Notes: generated by a model from the sequence alone, not told the origin. DNA of 64,000 nt from Bacteroidales bacterium UBA4116 (GCA_002381645.1 DFXE01000023.1:136466-200465), one strand, 5' to 3'. Positions 45,031 through 54,773 are shown, numbered from the stretch's first letter. Numbers and translations: made by a program.

Positions 45031-45961
45031 AAAATTAGCAGTAATTGTCCCTTGTTTTAATGAAGAAGCCGTTATAAGAGAATCATATAGCAGGATAAAA
45101 AGAGTATTGACATCAATACCACTTTCAACAGAAATACTGTTTATTAATGATGGAAGTAAAGACAGTACAAAAAGTTTACTGGATGAATTTGCTTTGTCTG
45201 ATCCACAGGTGAAAGTTATACATTTCTCCCGTAATTTCGGTCATCAGTCTGCAGTGACCGCAGGCATAAATAATTGCGACGCTGATTTAGCCGTTATCCT
45301 GGATGCGGATATGCAGGATCCGCCGGAATTAATACCCGATATCTTGCAGCTGCAGGAAAAAGAAAAAGCGAATGTAGTGTATTGTATCCGGAAATCCCGT
45401 GAAGGAGAAGGTTGGTTTAAGCGGTTCTCTGCAAAAATGTTTTACCGTGTGATGAATTCCATGAGTGAAATACAGTTTCCTTTGGATACAGGAGATTTCA
45501 GGCTGATCGACCGGAGTATTATGGATGAATTTAACAGGTTGAAAGAACGGGGGAAATATATCAGGGGCCTGATCAGTTGGATAGGCTTTAAACAAGTCCC
45601 TTTCTATTACCAGCGGCATGCACGTATAGCAGGCGAAACAAAATATCCGTTGAGTAAAATGATGAAGTTTGCATCCTATGCATTACTTTATTTTTCGAAG
45701 AAACCCTTGCAAATGGCTATCGGATTAGGCTTCACGGCCGTAGTGGTAGGAATTATTCTTGCTGTATGGTTTACCTTAGGAAAAATATATGGTTTCAGCA
45801 ACGCCGAAACCGGTTGGACCTCAATAATCTTCACTATCATATTTTTTGGAGGTGTTCAATTAATCACCATAGGGGTCTTAGGGCAGTATGTAGGGATTTT
45901 GTTTGACGAAATCAAGGCTCGTCCCGAATATATTATCGAAGAAAAGAAAAATTTCCTATAA
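45023..45961 (+). CDS. GT2 polyprenyl-phosphate glycosyltransferase (GtrB/DPM1-like)
   Basis: 312 aa. N-terminal GT-A domain: LAVIVPCFNEEAVI, FINDGSKDST, the donor-binding DADMQDPPEL and the DTGDFRLIDR motif. Two C-terminal transmembrane helices (about 233-256 and 268-292). This architecture belongs to GtrB/YfdH-like enzymes, which load glucose or another hexose on undecaprenyl phosphate. With GtrA it would supply a lipid-linked sugar for periplasmic glycan decoration. No dedicated third-component (Gtr-type) glycosyltransferase is adjacent. Confidence 0.9.
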   Translation: MDKKLAVIVPCFNEEAVIRESYSRIKRVLTSIPLSTEILFINDGSKDSTKSLLDEFALSDPQVKVIHFSRNFGHQSAVTAGINNCDADLAVILDADMQDPPELIPDILQLQEKEKANVVYCIRKSREGEGWFKRFSAKMFYRVMNSMSEIQFPLDTGDFRLIDRSIMDEFNRLKERGKYIRGLISWIGFKQVPFYYQRHARIAGETKYPLSKMMKFASYALLYFSKKPLQMAIGLGFTAVVVGIILAVWFTLGKIYGFSNAETGWTSIIFTIIFFGGVQLITIGVLGQYVGILFDEIKARPEYIIEEKKNFL

Positions 45962-46087
45962 CCACCGGTTTGAAAAATAACCGATCCGTTAATAGTGTCA
46001 ATAATATAAGTTCTTTTCGCAAAAATGATAAGATAGACTTGTCTGATAATGATATATTTGCATGTAATAACTTCAATCAAATATATC

Positions 46088-49000
46088 ATGAAAAACATAA
46101 TTTCCATTTTGTGTATGGCCTTTATATTTTTTCAAGGTCAGGTTCATGCCAATAACTCTATAAAAAAACTGCAGGTAGAATACCAGAAAAATCCGTTAGG
46201 TATCGATGTCAACCAACCCCGGTTCAGCTGGCAAATGGAAACAGAACGGATTGGAGCCAGACAGGTTGCTTATCAACTATGGGTTGCAGAAAATAAGGCA
46301 TCTTTGGTTTCAGGACCATATAAATTTGATAGCGGCAAAACAAATTCCGGTGAGTCTGTTGGAATAAACTATGAAGGTAGTATATTGAAACCCTCTACCC
46401 GTTACTATTGGAAAGTAAAGGTTTGGGATGAATCCGGTGCAGTGGCTGAATTAGATGAAGAAGCATGGTTTGAGACAGGTTTATTGGGTTCAGGTTGGAA
46501 CGGAGCCAAATGGATAGGCTCTTCAAAATCTCAACTATCGAAATACCGATCCCATTATGTGATAGATTTTGATGTACAGATCCCCGAAGGAAATAATAGA
46601 GCTGTTTTCATATTCGGGGCACGCGATGAAAAAAATTATGTGTCAATAGAAATTAACCTGAACGGAAAGAATGATCCGCAACTGATACTTAGTCACGCCA
46701 CGGATGGCAATAAGGTTCAGGATGCTGTGGAAAATATAGCACGATTTATACCTGCACATGCCAAACATGAAAAACATCACATAAAAGTGAATGTGAAAAC
46801 CGCCCAATATGCATTGAAATACTATGCTAATATATATATCAACGGAAAAGAACTGATCGATTCATCGTTAAGTGAAGAACAATTAAAGAAGAAAAAAACT
46901 CCCGATTACTGGGGTAACCTTGAGGGAATGTTTACAATTTATCCTTATCCGGATGGAGAATTGGTATACCTCTGCCGTTTGTATAATATCGGATTCTATC
47001 AGCCGAAAGATGAGAAAGCGGTCTTTTCGGATATAATGATTAGCGAAGATGCCTGGAAAACAACATTATATCAATCGGGGGAAATCTTTGAAGAAACGGG
47101 TAGCGGAAAACTTAACACATGGGATCCCGGAGAAAATAATTCCGCTCCTATGCTAAGGAAGAGCTTCCACGTCAAAAAACAGGTGAAGCGCGCAAGGCTA
47201 TATGCCACGGCAAGGGGAATTTATGAATTTTCAATTAACGGTAAAAAAGTAGGGAAAGATTATTTCAATCCGGGGTGGACCGATTACCGTTACCGTTTTA
47301 TGTACAATACCTACGATATAACTTCCGGTTTGAGACCGGGAGAAAACAGCATAGGAGCGATGCTGGGAGCCGGATGGTGGAGTGACTTCCCGGGATTTTT
47401 GACCGGTTGGCAGGATCAATACGGAACGCGCCAGTCCCTCTTGGGTAAAATAAGTATTGAATATACCGACGGAACATTGGAAACCATTGTAACAGATGGT
47501 TCATGGAAATGTTACGATGGCGGACCGATTACCTCAAATAGTATGCAAAACGGAGAAGATTACGATGCCAGGCGGGAAGTAAAAGGATGGGACACTCCTG
47601 GTTTCGACGATTCTAAATGGCAGAATGTTAGTTTATTACCCCCACCGCCCGTTTCAGTGAAAATCCAGGGTTATGTAGGAAGTCCGGTGCAAAATAATAT
47701 TACCCTCACAGCGAAGGCGGTTGTAGAACCAATACCGGGTGTCTATGTGTACGATATGGGACAAAATATGGTAGGTGTTCCCAGGCTGAAAATGAAAGGA
47801 AGAACCGGACAGGAAATCACAATACGTTTTGGAGAAATGAATTATCCCGACATTATCCCGACAAAGCCTGTAGCACCATACACTATTGAAGAATATAAGA
47901 AAAAGAGAGGGCAGGTTTATACCGACAATTACCGGAGTGCCCTTTCTACCGACCGCTATATAATGAAAGGAGATCCAAATGGCGAAGAATACGAGCCCCG
48001 TTTTACTTTTCACGGTTATCGTTACGTAGAAATACATGGATTGGACCAACCACTTCCGCTTGAAGATGTGAAAGGAATCGTATTGGAATCCATAGGAGAG
48101 CAGACAAGTTCATATGAAACATCAAACGGACAGATAAACAAGCTATATGAAAATATAGTATGGGGACAACGTGGCAACTTCCTTTCCGTACCAACCGACT
48201 GCCCTCAACGCGACGAACGCATGGGATGGACGGGAGACGCACAGGTATTTGCCCGTACGGCAACCTATAATATGAATGTAAATCCGTTCTATACCCGTTG
48301 GCTACACTCAGTACGCGATAACCAGGGCGATGACGGGCGATATCCCAATTATGTACCTGTAGTAGGATTCCCGCCCCAGGGAGCTAATCCCGGCGGCGGA
48401 GCGTTAGGATGGATGGAAGCAGGTATAATCGTACCGTGGCAAATGTACCAGCAATATAATGATGTTCGTGTATTGGAGCAACACTATCAGTCGATGGTTG
48501 CCTATATGGATTACCTGGAACGTGCGGCAACCCATTATGTGCAACCGTTCGGTGGGTTTGGTGATTGGCTTGCGGTGGAAACCACGAATTCCATGCTGAC
48601 CAACACGGCCTATTCAGCTTACGATGCCCTTATCATGGAGCAGGTGGCGCTCAGGTTAGGCAAAGTATCTGACAGCAAACGCTTCCGCAACTTTTATAAC
48701 AATATAAAAGAAGCCTTCAACCAATATTTCGTAGATGCCGATGGATATACATTCGCTCCTGCACCCGAAACGATCTTCGGGAAGAAACAAGGCGATATGT
48801 GGTCAGGTTCATCATCATCGGAAAGTAAAAAGGTGGATACACAAACCTCATATGTTGTACCATTGCAGTTCGGCTTATTTAACGACAAAAATAAGCCCCT
48901 TGCTGTGAAACACCTGGTAGACAACATTAAAAAGCATAATTACACCCTTACCACCGGATTTATCGGAACGCCTTATCTCAATTTAGTCCTGTCAGACAAC

Positions 49001-49522
49001 GGATATGACGATGTCGCCTATAAACTGTTTGAACAAACGGCCTATCCTTCGTGGCTGTATCCCGTATTACAAGGTGCAACTACCATATGGGAAAGGTGGA
49101 ATTCGTATACGTTGGTAAACGGTTTCGGACCCGTCGACATGAATTCATTTAACCACTATTCATATGGAGCTATAGAAGAATGGATGATTGCCTATTCATT
49201 AGGTATCCAGCGCGATGAGCAACAGCCGGGATATAAACACATCCTGCTTCAACCACGGATTGGCGGACAATTAAATTTTGCCCGTGGACATTATGATTCG
49301 GTTTACGGACGTATCCAAAGCGGTTGGAAAAAGAGCGGAGGCGGATACACCTATGAAGCTACTATACCCGCAAACACAACAGCAACATTATCTTTACAAG
49401 TAACGGATCCGGAAAAGGTAAAAATTGAAAAAGGAGAAGAAGGAGTTACCCCGATACAATATTCCAACGGGAAAGCTATTTATAAACTGCTGTCGGGTTC
49501 ATACCGTTTTACCGTCAAATAA
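46088..49522 (+). CDS. GH78 alpha-L-rhamnosidase, multidomain
   Basis: 1144 aa from ATG 46088; an ATG 39 nt upstream in frame would precede the signal peptide. Sec signal peptide 1-21 (GQVHA). N-terminal fibronectin-like domain (about 26-125), an inserted concanavalin/LamG-like beta-sandwich (about 140-310), Bac_rhamnosid_N-type domain (about 350-520), then the (alpha/alpha)6 catalytic barrel. The barrel contains DCPQRDERMGWTGDA (704-718) with the conserved acidic residues. A C-terminal beta-domain follows (about 1055-1144). It removes terminal alpha-L-rhamnose from pectin (RG-I/RG-II) or glycosides. Not in a SusCD unit; between the GT2 gene and the pot operon. Confidence 0.92.
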   Translation: MKNIISILCMAFIFFQGQVHANNSIKKLQVEYQKNPLGIDVNQPRFSWQMETERIGARQVAYQLWVAENKASLVSGPYKFDSGKTNSGESVGINYEGSILKPSTRYYWKVKVWDESGAVAELDEEAWFETGLLGSGWNGAKWIGSSKSQLSKYRSHYVIDFDVQIPEGNNRAVFIFGARDEKNYVSIEINLNGKNDPQLILSHATDGNKVQDAVENIARFIPAHAKHEKHHIKVNVKTAQYALKYYANIYINGKELIDSSLSEEQLKKKKTPDYWGNLEGMFTIYPYPDGELVYLCRLYNIGFYQPKDEKAVFSDIMISEDAWKTTLYQSGEIFEETGSGKLNTWDPGENNSAPMLRKSFHVKKQVKRARLYATARGIYEFSINGKKVGKDYFNPGWTDYRYRFMYNTYDITSGLRPGENSIGAMLGAGWWSDFPGFLTGWQDQYGTRQSLLGKISIEYTDGTLETIVTDGSWKCYDGGPITSNSMQNGEDYDARREVKGWDTPGFDDSKWQNVSLLPPPPVSVKIQGYVGSPVQNNITLTAKAVVEPIPGVYVYDMGQNMVGVPRLKMKGRTGQEITIRFGEMNYPDIIPTKPVAPYTIEEYKKKRGQVYTDNYRSALSTDRYIMKGDPNGEEYEPRFTFHGYRYVEIHGLDQPLPLEDVKGIVLESIGEQTSSYETSNGQINKLYENIVWGQRGNFLSVPTDCPQRDERMGWTGDAQVFARTATYNMNVNPFYTRWLHSVRDNQGDDGRYPNYVPVVGFPPQGANPGGGALGWMEAGIIVPWQMYQQYNDVRVLEQHYQSMVAYMDYLERAATHYVQPFGGFGDWLAVETTNSMLTNTAYSAYDALIMEQVALRLGKVSDSKRFRNFYNNIKEAFNQYFVDADGYTFAPAPETIFGKKQGDMWSGSSSSESKKVDTQTSYVVPLQFGLFNDKNKPLAVKHLVDNIKKHNYTLTTGFIGTPYLNLVLSDNGYDDVAYKLFEQTAYPSWLYPVLQGATTIWERWNSYTLVNGFGPVDMNSFNHYSYGAIEEWMIAYSLGIQRDEQQPGYKHILLQPRIGGQLNFARGHYDSVYGRIQSGWKKSGGGYTYEATIPANTTATLSLQVTDPEKVKIEKGEEGVTPIQYSNGKAIYKLLSGSYRFTVK

Positions 49523-49738
49523 TAAATAAAAAAAGAGTGGCGCGGAGTATCAGTTGTAACACATGGTGCTCCGTGTTCTCTATTTAAGGAGCCGTTTTTT
49601 CAATTTCAGCCTGCCTTCCGTTATTATCATAAATTATCAATTCCATATCTGCTTATTGATAATATTTTATCTAAGTTTGCGCTTCAATTAAACACAACAG
49701 CGATAAAATTGTTAATTTACTAAATAAAAGAGAACAAT
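49523..49738. promoter_or_regulatory. Spacer before potA with palindrome and -7 element
   Basis: An imperfect hairpin with CGCGGAG / CTCCGTG arms near 49540-49577 may terminate the rhamnosidase gene. A perfect 9-bp inverted repeat ATTATCAAT (49633-49641) / ATTGATAAT (49655-49663) lies just upstream of TAAGTTTG (49672-49679), a plausible operator and promoter for potABCD. Confidence 0.45.
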
Positions 49739-51121
49739 ATGCAGAAGGCAGATTACATTATTAGCGCCGATCATGTATTTAAAATATACGGAGACAAAGC
49801 CGTGCTGAATGATGTAAGTTTGGATGTACGTAAAGGAGAATTTGTAACCATACTCGGTCCGTCAGGATGTGGAAAAACCACGTTGTTACGGTTGATAGCA
49901 GGTTTCCAACCTGCAACCAAAGGTATGATAACCATTGCCGGGGAAGATGTAACAAGAACACCGCCTCACAAACGCCCTGTTAACACTGTATTCCAAAGAT
50001 ACGCACTTTTCCCGCATCTGAATGTATATGATAATATTTCCTTCGGGCTTAAACTAAAGAAACTGTCGAAAAACGATATCGAACGCAAAGTAAAACAGGC
50101 GTTGAAAATGGTGGGCATGACAGATTACGAATACCGTGACGTAGATTCGCTGTCAGGAGGCCAACAGCAACGCGTCGCCATAGCCCGCGCGATTGTGAAT
50201 CAACCCGAAGTGCTGTTGCTCGACGAACCCCTTGCGGCGCTCGACCTTAAAATGCGTAAAGATATGCAGCTTGAACTGCGGGAAATGCATAAATCCTTGG
50301 GAATAACATTTGTATACGTAACCCATGATCAGGAAGAAGCGCTTACATTGAGTGACCGGATTGTAGTAATGAGTGAAGGCCGGATACAGCAAATAGGGAC
50401 GCCGGTTGACATCTATAATGAGCCGATCAACTCGTTTGTTGCCGATTTTATTGGAGAAAGTAACATATTGAACGGGCTTATGATTAAAGATAAGCTCGTT
50501 TCCTTTGCCGGAAAAGAATTTGAATGTGTAGACGAAGGATTTGGTGAGCAGATGCCCGTAGATGTCGTTATACGTCCCGAAGATATTTACATATTCGACC
50601 CCTCCGATGCTGCTATGCTTACAGCAACCGTTACATCCTGTATTTTTAAAGGTGTCCATTATGAAATGATGGTATTAACTCCCGACGGGTATGAATTTGT
50701 GGTGCAGGATTATCACAGCTTTGAAGCAGGTAACGAAGTCGGGCTTATCATAAAGCCTTTTGATATCCACGTGATGAAGAAAGAACGGATGCACAATACT
50801 TTTGAAGGCAAGCTGATAGACGAAACACATGTGGAATTCCTGGGAACGACCTTCGAATGCCGACAAACCACAGGAATTGAGCCCGGTACACCTGTAAAGG
50901 TAGAAATAGAATTCCAGGATGTCATACTCCAGGATAACGAAGAAGACGGAATGCTTACCGGAGACGTAAAATTTATCCTTTACAAAGGAAACCATTACCA
51001 CCTTACTGTATTCACAGACTGGGACGAAGATATTTTCGTAGACACGATAGACGTGTGGGATGACGGAGACCGGGTGGGAATAACTATACCGCCCGATAAA
51101 ATCCGTATTGTTAAATGGTAA
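49739..51121 (+). CDS. potA: Spermidine/putrescine ABC transporter ATP-binding protein with duplicated C-terminal module
   Basis: 460 aa; usual PotA is about 370-380. ATPase domain: Walker A GPSGCGKTT (40-48), Q-loop Gln86, signature LSGGQQ (138-143), Walker B LLLDEP (159-164), switch His196 in YVTHDQEEAL. A TOBE-type module occupies about 243-347 (with VIRPEDIYIFD), and a second copy follows at about 353-459 (EIEFQDVILQD, VGITIPPDKIRIV). Shared landmarks are FEC at 261-263 and 372-374 and FKG/YKG at 303-305 and 415-417. First gene of potABCD-HAD. Confidence 0.92.
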   Translation: MQKADYIISADHVFKIYGDKAVLNDVSLDVRKGEFVTILGPSGCGKTTLLRLIAGFQPATKGMITIAGEDVTRTPPHKRPVNTVFQRYALFPHLNVYDNISFGLKLKKLSKNDIERKVKQALKMVGMTDYEYRDVDSLSGGQQQRVAIARAIVNQPEVLLLDEPLAALDLKMRKDMQLELREMHKSLGITFVYVTHDQEEALTLSDRIVVMSEGRIQQIGTPVDIYNEPINSFVADFIGESNILNGLMIKDKLVSFAGKEFECVDEGFGEQMPVDVVIRPEDIYIFDPSDAAMLTATVTSCIFKGVHYEMMVLTPDGYEFVVQDYHSFEAGNEVGLIIKPFDIHVMKKERMHNTFEGKLIDETHVEFLGTTFECRQTTGIEPGTPVKVEIEFQDVILQDNEEDGMLTGDVKFILYKGNHYHLTVFTDWDEDIFVDTIDVWDDGDRVGITIPPDKIRIVKW

Positions 51122-51134
51122 TACCGGAAATGAA

Positions 51135-51926
51135 ATGAATAATATATTGGCGCTTTTTACAAAACGAAGTAACTGGACGATACCTTATCTCATATTCTTG
51201 GGGATATTTGTGGTAATGCCTCTTATACTGATTGTTATATATGCGTTAACAGATGCAGACGGCGTCTTTACGTTTGGAAACTTCCGTAAATTCATGCAGC
51301 ATCCCGAAGCCATGAATACCTTTATCTATTCAGTAGGAATAGCTATTATAACTACCCTTGCGTGTATCTTGTTAGGATATCCTGCAGCCTATATCCTGAG
51401 CCAGGCCCGGTTTAATACATCACGCACAATGGTGGTACTCTTTATTCTTCCGATGTGGATAAATATCCTCATCCGTACATTAGCAACCGTGGCGCTGTTC
51501 GACTTTTTGAATTATCCGTTAGGAGAAGGAGCCTTAATATTCGGAATGATCTATAATTTCCTTCCGTTTATGATCTATCCTATTTACAATACATTGCAGA
51601 AGATGGACAACAACCTGATAGAAGCCGCACAGGATCTGGGGGCAAACCCGTTTCAGGTTTTTATAAAGACAATCGTCCCGCTTTCGATGCCGGGAGTGGT
51701 AAGCGGAATCATGATGGTATTCATGCCTACCATATCCACCTTCGCGATTGCCGAGTTGCTTACCATGAATAATATCAAACTCTTCGGTACGACCATTCAG
51801 GAAAATATCAATAACGGAATGTGGAATTACGGGGCAGCTCTTTCATTAATTATGCTACTGCTTATAGGAATTACCGGACTCTTCAGCAGTGACAGCCAGA
51901 GCGAAAGAGAAGGAGGTATCATATGA
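51135..51926 (+). CDS. potB: Spermidine/putrescine ABC transporter permease PotB
   Basis: 263 aa from ATG 51135, which has GGAA 6 nt upstream; an in-frame ATG at 51108 overlaps potA and lacks such a site. Six predicted transmembrane helices. The EAA loop EAAQDLGANPFQVFIKTIVPLSMPG (about 163-187; conserved EAA and G residues) docks to PotA. Permease half forming the channel with PotC. Overlaps potC by 4 nt. Confidence 0.9.
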   Translation: MNNILALFTKRSNWTIPYLIFLGIFVVMPLILIVIYALTDADGVFTFGNFRKFMQHPEAMNTFIYSVGIAIITTLACILLGYPAAYILSQARFNTSRTMVVLFILPMWINILIRTLATVALFDFLNYPLGEGALIFGMIYNFLPFMIYPIYNTLQKMDNNLIEAAQDLGANPFQVFIKTIVPLSMPGVVSGIMMVFMPTISTFAIAELLTMNNIKLFGTTIQENINNGMWNYGAALSLIMLLLIGITGLFSSDSQSEREGGII

Positions 51927-52726
51927 TGGCGAAAGTTCTGGGCAAAGCCTATCTGTGGGCATTACTGATGATGCTCTATTCACCGATACTGATCATCATG
52001 ATATTCTCTTTTACAGAAGCCAAAGTGCTCGGTAACTGGACGGGATTTTCGACAAAACTATACAGTTCGCTCTTTACCGGAGGAGTACACCGTTCATTGA
52101 TCAGCGCCATTTGGAATACCTTTACCATCGCCATGATCGCTGCCACCATATCTACCCTTCTCGGCAGTATTGCAGCAGTAGGGATATACAACCTGCGAGC
52201 AAGGACCCGGCAGGCGGTAAATTTCCTTAATTCCGTCCCTATACTTAATCCGGATATAATTACCGGGGTTTCCCTTTTCCTGCTGTTTGTCAGCCTTGGA
52301 ATATCGCAGGGATATACAACCGTAGTATTGGCACATATAACCTTCTGCACACCCTATGTGGTATTGAGCGTACTTCCCCGGCTCAGGCAGATGAACCCCA
52401 ACATATACGAAGCAGCACTCGACCTCGGTGCCACACCTTTTCAGGCGCTGCGGAAAGTTATTGTACCCGAAATACGCCCGGGTATGATCAGCGGATTCAT
52501 ACTTGCCTTTACGTTGTCGATCGACGATTTTGCCGTAACGATCTTCACCATAGGAAATGAAGGATTAGAAACATTATCGACCTATATCTATGCAGATGCC
52601 AGGAAGGGAGGGCTTACACCCGAACTACGTCCCCTTTCCACTATCATATTCGTCACTGTGCTCCTACTCTTAATTATCATCAATATCCGTTCAGTGCGGG
52701 CAAATAAAAAAAGACAAAATGCATGA
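51923..52726 (+). CDS. potC: Spermidine/putrescine ABC transporter permease PotC
   Basis: 267 aa with about six transmembrane helices and the EAA motif region YEAALDLGATPFQALRKVIVPEI (about 168-190). The motif SIDDFAVTIF (about 204-213) is typical of PotC. The start ATGATG at 51923 overlaps the potB stop, and the 3' end overlaps potD by 4 nt. Confidence 0.92.
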   Translation: MMAKVLGKAYLWALLMMLYSPILIIMIFSFTEAKVLGNWTGFSTKLYSSLFTGGVHRSLISAIWNTFTIAMIAATISTLLGSIAAVGIYNLRARTRQAVNFLNSVPILNPDIITGVSLFLLFVSLGISQGYTTVVLAHITFCTPYVVLSVLPRLRQMNPNIYEAALDLGATPFQALRKVIVPEIRPGMISGFILAFTLSIDDFAVTIFTIGNEGLETLSTYIYADARKGGLTPELRPLSTIIFVTVLLLLIIINIRSVRANKKRQNA

Positions 52727-54174
52727 AAATACATAAGCACAAAACGCAGTATGCGGTACGGGGAACGCATAAGAGAATAAACAATATTTTTACCATATTT
52801 CGTTTCGCTTTCCGCTTTTTGCCTTCTGCTTTCCCGGTTTTGATTTCAGTCGTGCTGATGGTCCCTGTTCTTATCTCATGCGGACGTTCAGACGAGGAGC
52901 GGGCAAAGATCCTGAAAATATATAACTGGGCCGACTATATAGACGAAGATGTATTGGTCGATTTCGAAAAGTGGTATCACGAACAAACCGGAGAGGAGAT
53001 ACGCATCATTTATCAGACATTCGATATTAATGAGATCATGCTCACCAAGATAGAAAGAGGGCGTGAGGATTTCGACATCGTATGCCCGTCGGAATATATA
53101 ATTGAACGTATGCTTACCAAAGACCTCCTTCTCCCCATAAACCGTAATTTCGGTAACACCCCCGATTATATAAACAATCTTTCACCCTATATCCGGCAGG
53201 AGCTTGATAAAGTAAGCCAGCCCGACCGTAAAGCAACCGATTACGCAGTAGCGTATATGTGGGGTACAGCAGGGATATTGTACAATAAAACATTTGTACC
53301 TGAGGAAGATGTCAGGAGCTGGGGATGCCTCTGGGATTCCAACTACAAGGGCAAAATATTGATGAAAGACAGTTACCGCGATGCTTATGGCACAGCTATT
53401 ATTTACGCCCACTCCAAAGAATTGGCAGAAGGTACAATTACGGTAGAAGACCTGATGAACGACAATTCGCCCGAAGCCATAGCCCTTGCAGAACAATACC
53501 TCAAAGAACTCAAGCCCAATATAGCAGGATGGGAAGCAGACTTTGGAAAAGAAATGATGACCAAGAACAAACTATGGCTCAACCTTACCTGGAGCGGAGA
53601 TGCCGTATGGGCAATAGAAGAAGCGGCTACAGTGGGAGTGGAGCTCGATTATGAAGTGCCGCAGGAAGGAAGCAACGTATGGTACGACGGTTGGGTAATA
53701 CCTAAATATGCCAGGAATATAAAAGCAGCCAGTTATTTTATAAATTATCTTTGCCGTCCCGATATTGCCTTGCGTAATATGGATGCTATCGGATACGTAA
53801 GTGCGGTGGCGACACCTGAAATTCTGGAAGAAAAGATCGATCCGTCCATAGAAGAATATTACGACCTTAATTATTTCTTCGGGTCCGGAGCCGACAGCAT
53901 ACAAATAGACCCTGTACAATACCCGGATATCACGGTGATCAGGCGATGTGCCATGATACGTGACTTTGGAGATGAGACTGCAGAAGTGCTGGAAATGTGG
54001 AGCAGGGTAAAAGGCGACAACCTTAATACCGGGATCGTCCTGCTGATCTTTCTTGTTTTCGGACTGTTATTAATCTGGGTAATTATCCAGCGTATCAGGA
54101 AATATAAACAAAAACAACGCAACCGTAGCAAAAGAAAGCGTTGGTATAAGAATAATAAACCATGGAGGGAATAA
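52723..54174 (+). CDS. potD: Spermidine/putrescine-binding lipoprotein PotD with C-terminal membrane anchor
   Basis: 483 aa. An atypically long basic N-region precedes a hydrophobic stretch and lipobox VLISC (Cys53). Binding-protein core about 60-430: LKIYNWADYIDEDVL, DIVCPSEYIIERM, YMWGTAGILYNK, LTWSGDAVWAIEE and DGWVIPKYA are PotD/PotF landmarks. Residues 437-456 form a transmembrane helix and 457-483 a strongly basic tail. A second membrane anchor is not usual for a periplasmic binding protein. The first 40 codons run through GC-rich micro-repeat DNA, so the signal peptide may have been remodelled. It overlaps the HAD gene by 13 nt. Confidence 0.9.
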   Translation: MKIHKHKTQYAVRGTHKRINNIFTIFRFAFRFLPSAFPVLISVVLMVPVLISCGRSDEERAKILKIYNWADYIDEDVLVDFEKWYHEQTGEEIRIIYQTFDINEIMLTKIERGREDFDIVCPSEYIIERMLTKDLLLPINRNFGNTPDYINNLSPYIRQELDKVSQPDRKATDYAVAYMWGTAGILYNKTFVPEEDVRSWGCLWDSNYKGKILMKDSYRDAYGTAIIYAHSKELAEGTITVEDLMNDNSPEAIALAEQYLKELKPNIAGWEADFGKEMMTKNKLWLNLTWSGDAVWAIEEAATVGVELDYEVPQEGSNVWYDGWVIPKYARNIKAASYFINYLCRPDIALRNMDAIGYVSAVATPEILEEKIDPSIEEYYDLNYFFGSGADSIQIDPVQYPDITVIRRCAMIRDFGDETAEVLEMWSRVKGDNLNTGIVLLIFLVFGLLLIWVIIQRIRKYKQKQRNRSKRKRWYKNNKPWRE

Positions 54175-54773
54175 AAAACCTTATAATAGACTTTGGAGGA
54201 GTAATAATCAACCTCACACGAAATCGTTGCATCGAGGCATTTCAGAAACTCGGGGTTGACGTACACGAGCAGTTAAGCAATAATTATCTCCATAAAGATA
54301 TGTTTATGGCAATAGAAACGGGAACCATAACCCCGGCAGCTTTCCGCGATGAGATCCGTCGGCACACCACCCAAATCATAACCGACCAGCAAATAGACGA
54401 AGCCTGGATACTAATGCTCGATGATGTGCCCGAATCAAAACTCGAGCTGTTGCTCGACCTGAAGAAAAAATACAATACAATGCTTCTGAGTAACACCAAC
54501 GAGATCCACTGGAACTGGTCGGAGAAGAATATTTTTTCCTATAAAGGACACCATGCCGCCGATTTCTTTAACCGTGTCTACCTATCCTACGACCTGCATA
54601 TGGTAAAGCCTCATGCCGATATATTCGAATACGTAATAAGCGACACAGGCATCAATGTAGCCGAGACACTTTTTATTGACGATGCCCAACCCAACTGCCA
54701 GACAGCCGAAACATTAGGTATGTTCACCTACATGCCCGAACCCCGCGAAGACTGGTCGCATCTGTTCAAATAA
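54162..54773 (+). CDS. HAD-superfamily phosphatase (YihX-like)
   Basis: 203 aa, cytoplasmic. HAD motif I is IIDFGGVI (8-15) with nucleophile Asp10 and the DxGxV form of the YihX/epoxide-hydrolase-N subfamily. Motif II Ser/Thr is in LLSNTNE, motif III Lys in MVKPHADIFEYVI, motif IV Asp pair in LFIDDAQPN. A helical cap lies about 17-100. The natural substrate is probably a sugar or nucleotide phosphate, but this cannot be read from sequence. Translationally coupled to potD. Confidence 0.85.
   Translation: MEGIKNLIIDFGGVIINLTRNRCIEAFQKLGVDVHEQLSNNYLHKDMFMAIETGTITPAAFRDEIRRHTTQIITDQQIDEAWILMLDDVPESKLELLLDLKKKYNTMLLSNTNEIHWNWSEKNIFSYKGHHAADFFNRVYLSYDLHMVKPHADIFEYVISDTGINVAETLFIDDAQPNCQTAETLGMFTYMPEPREDWSHLFK

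Noticed and set aside
54162..54773. Inactive HAD protein because motif I is DFGGV instead of DxDxT
   Set aside because: The DxGxV form is normal in the YihX-like subfamily, and the other motifs are intact.
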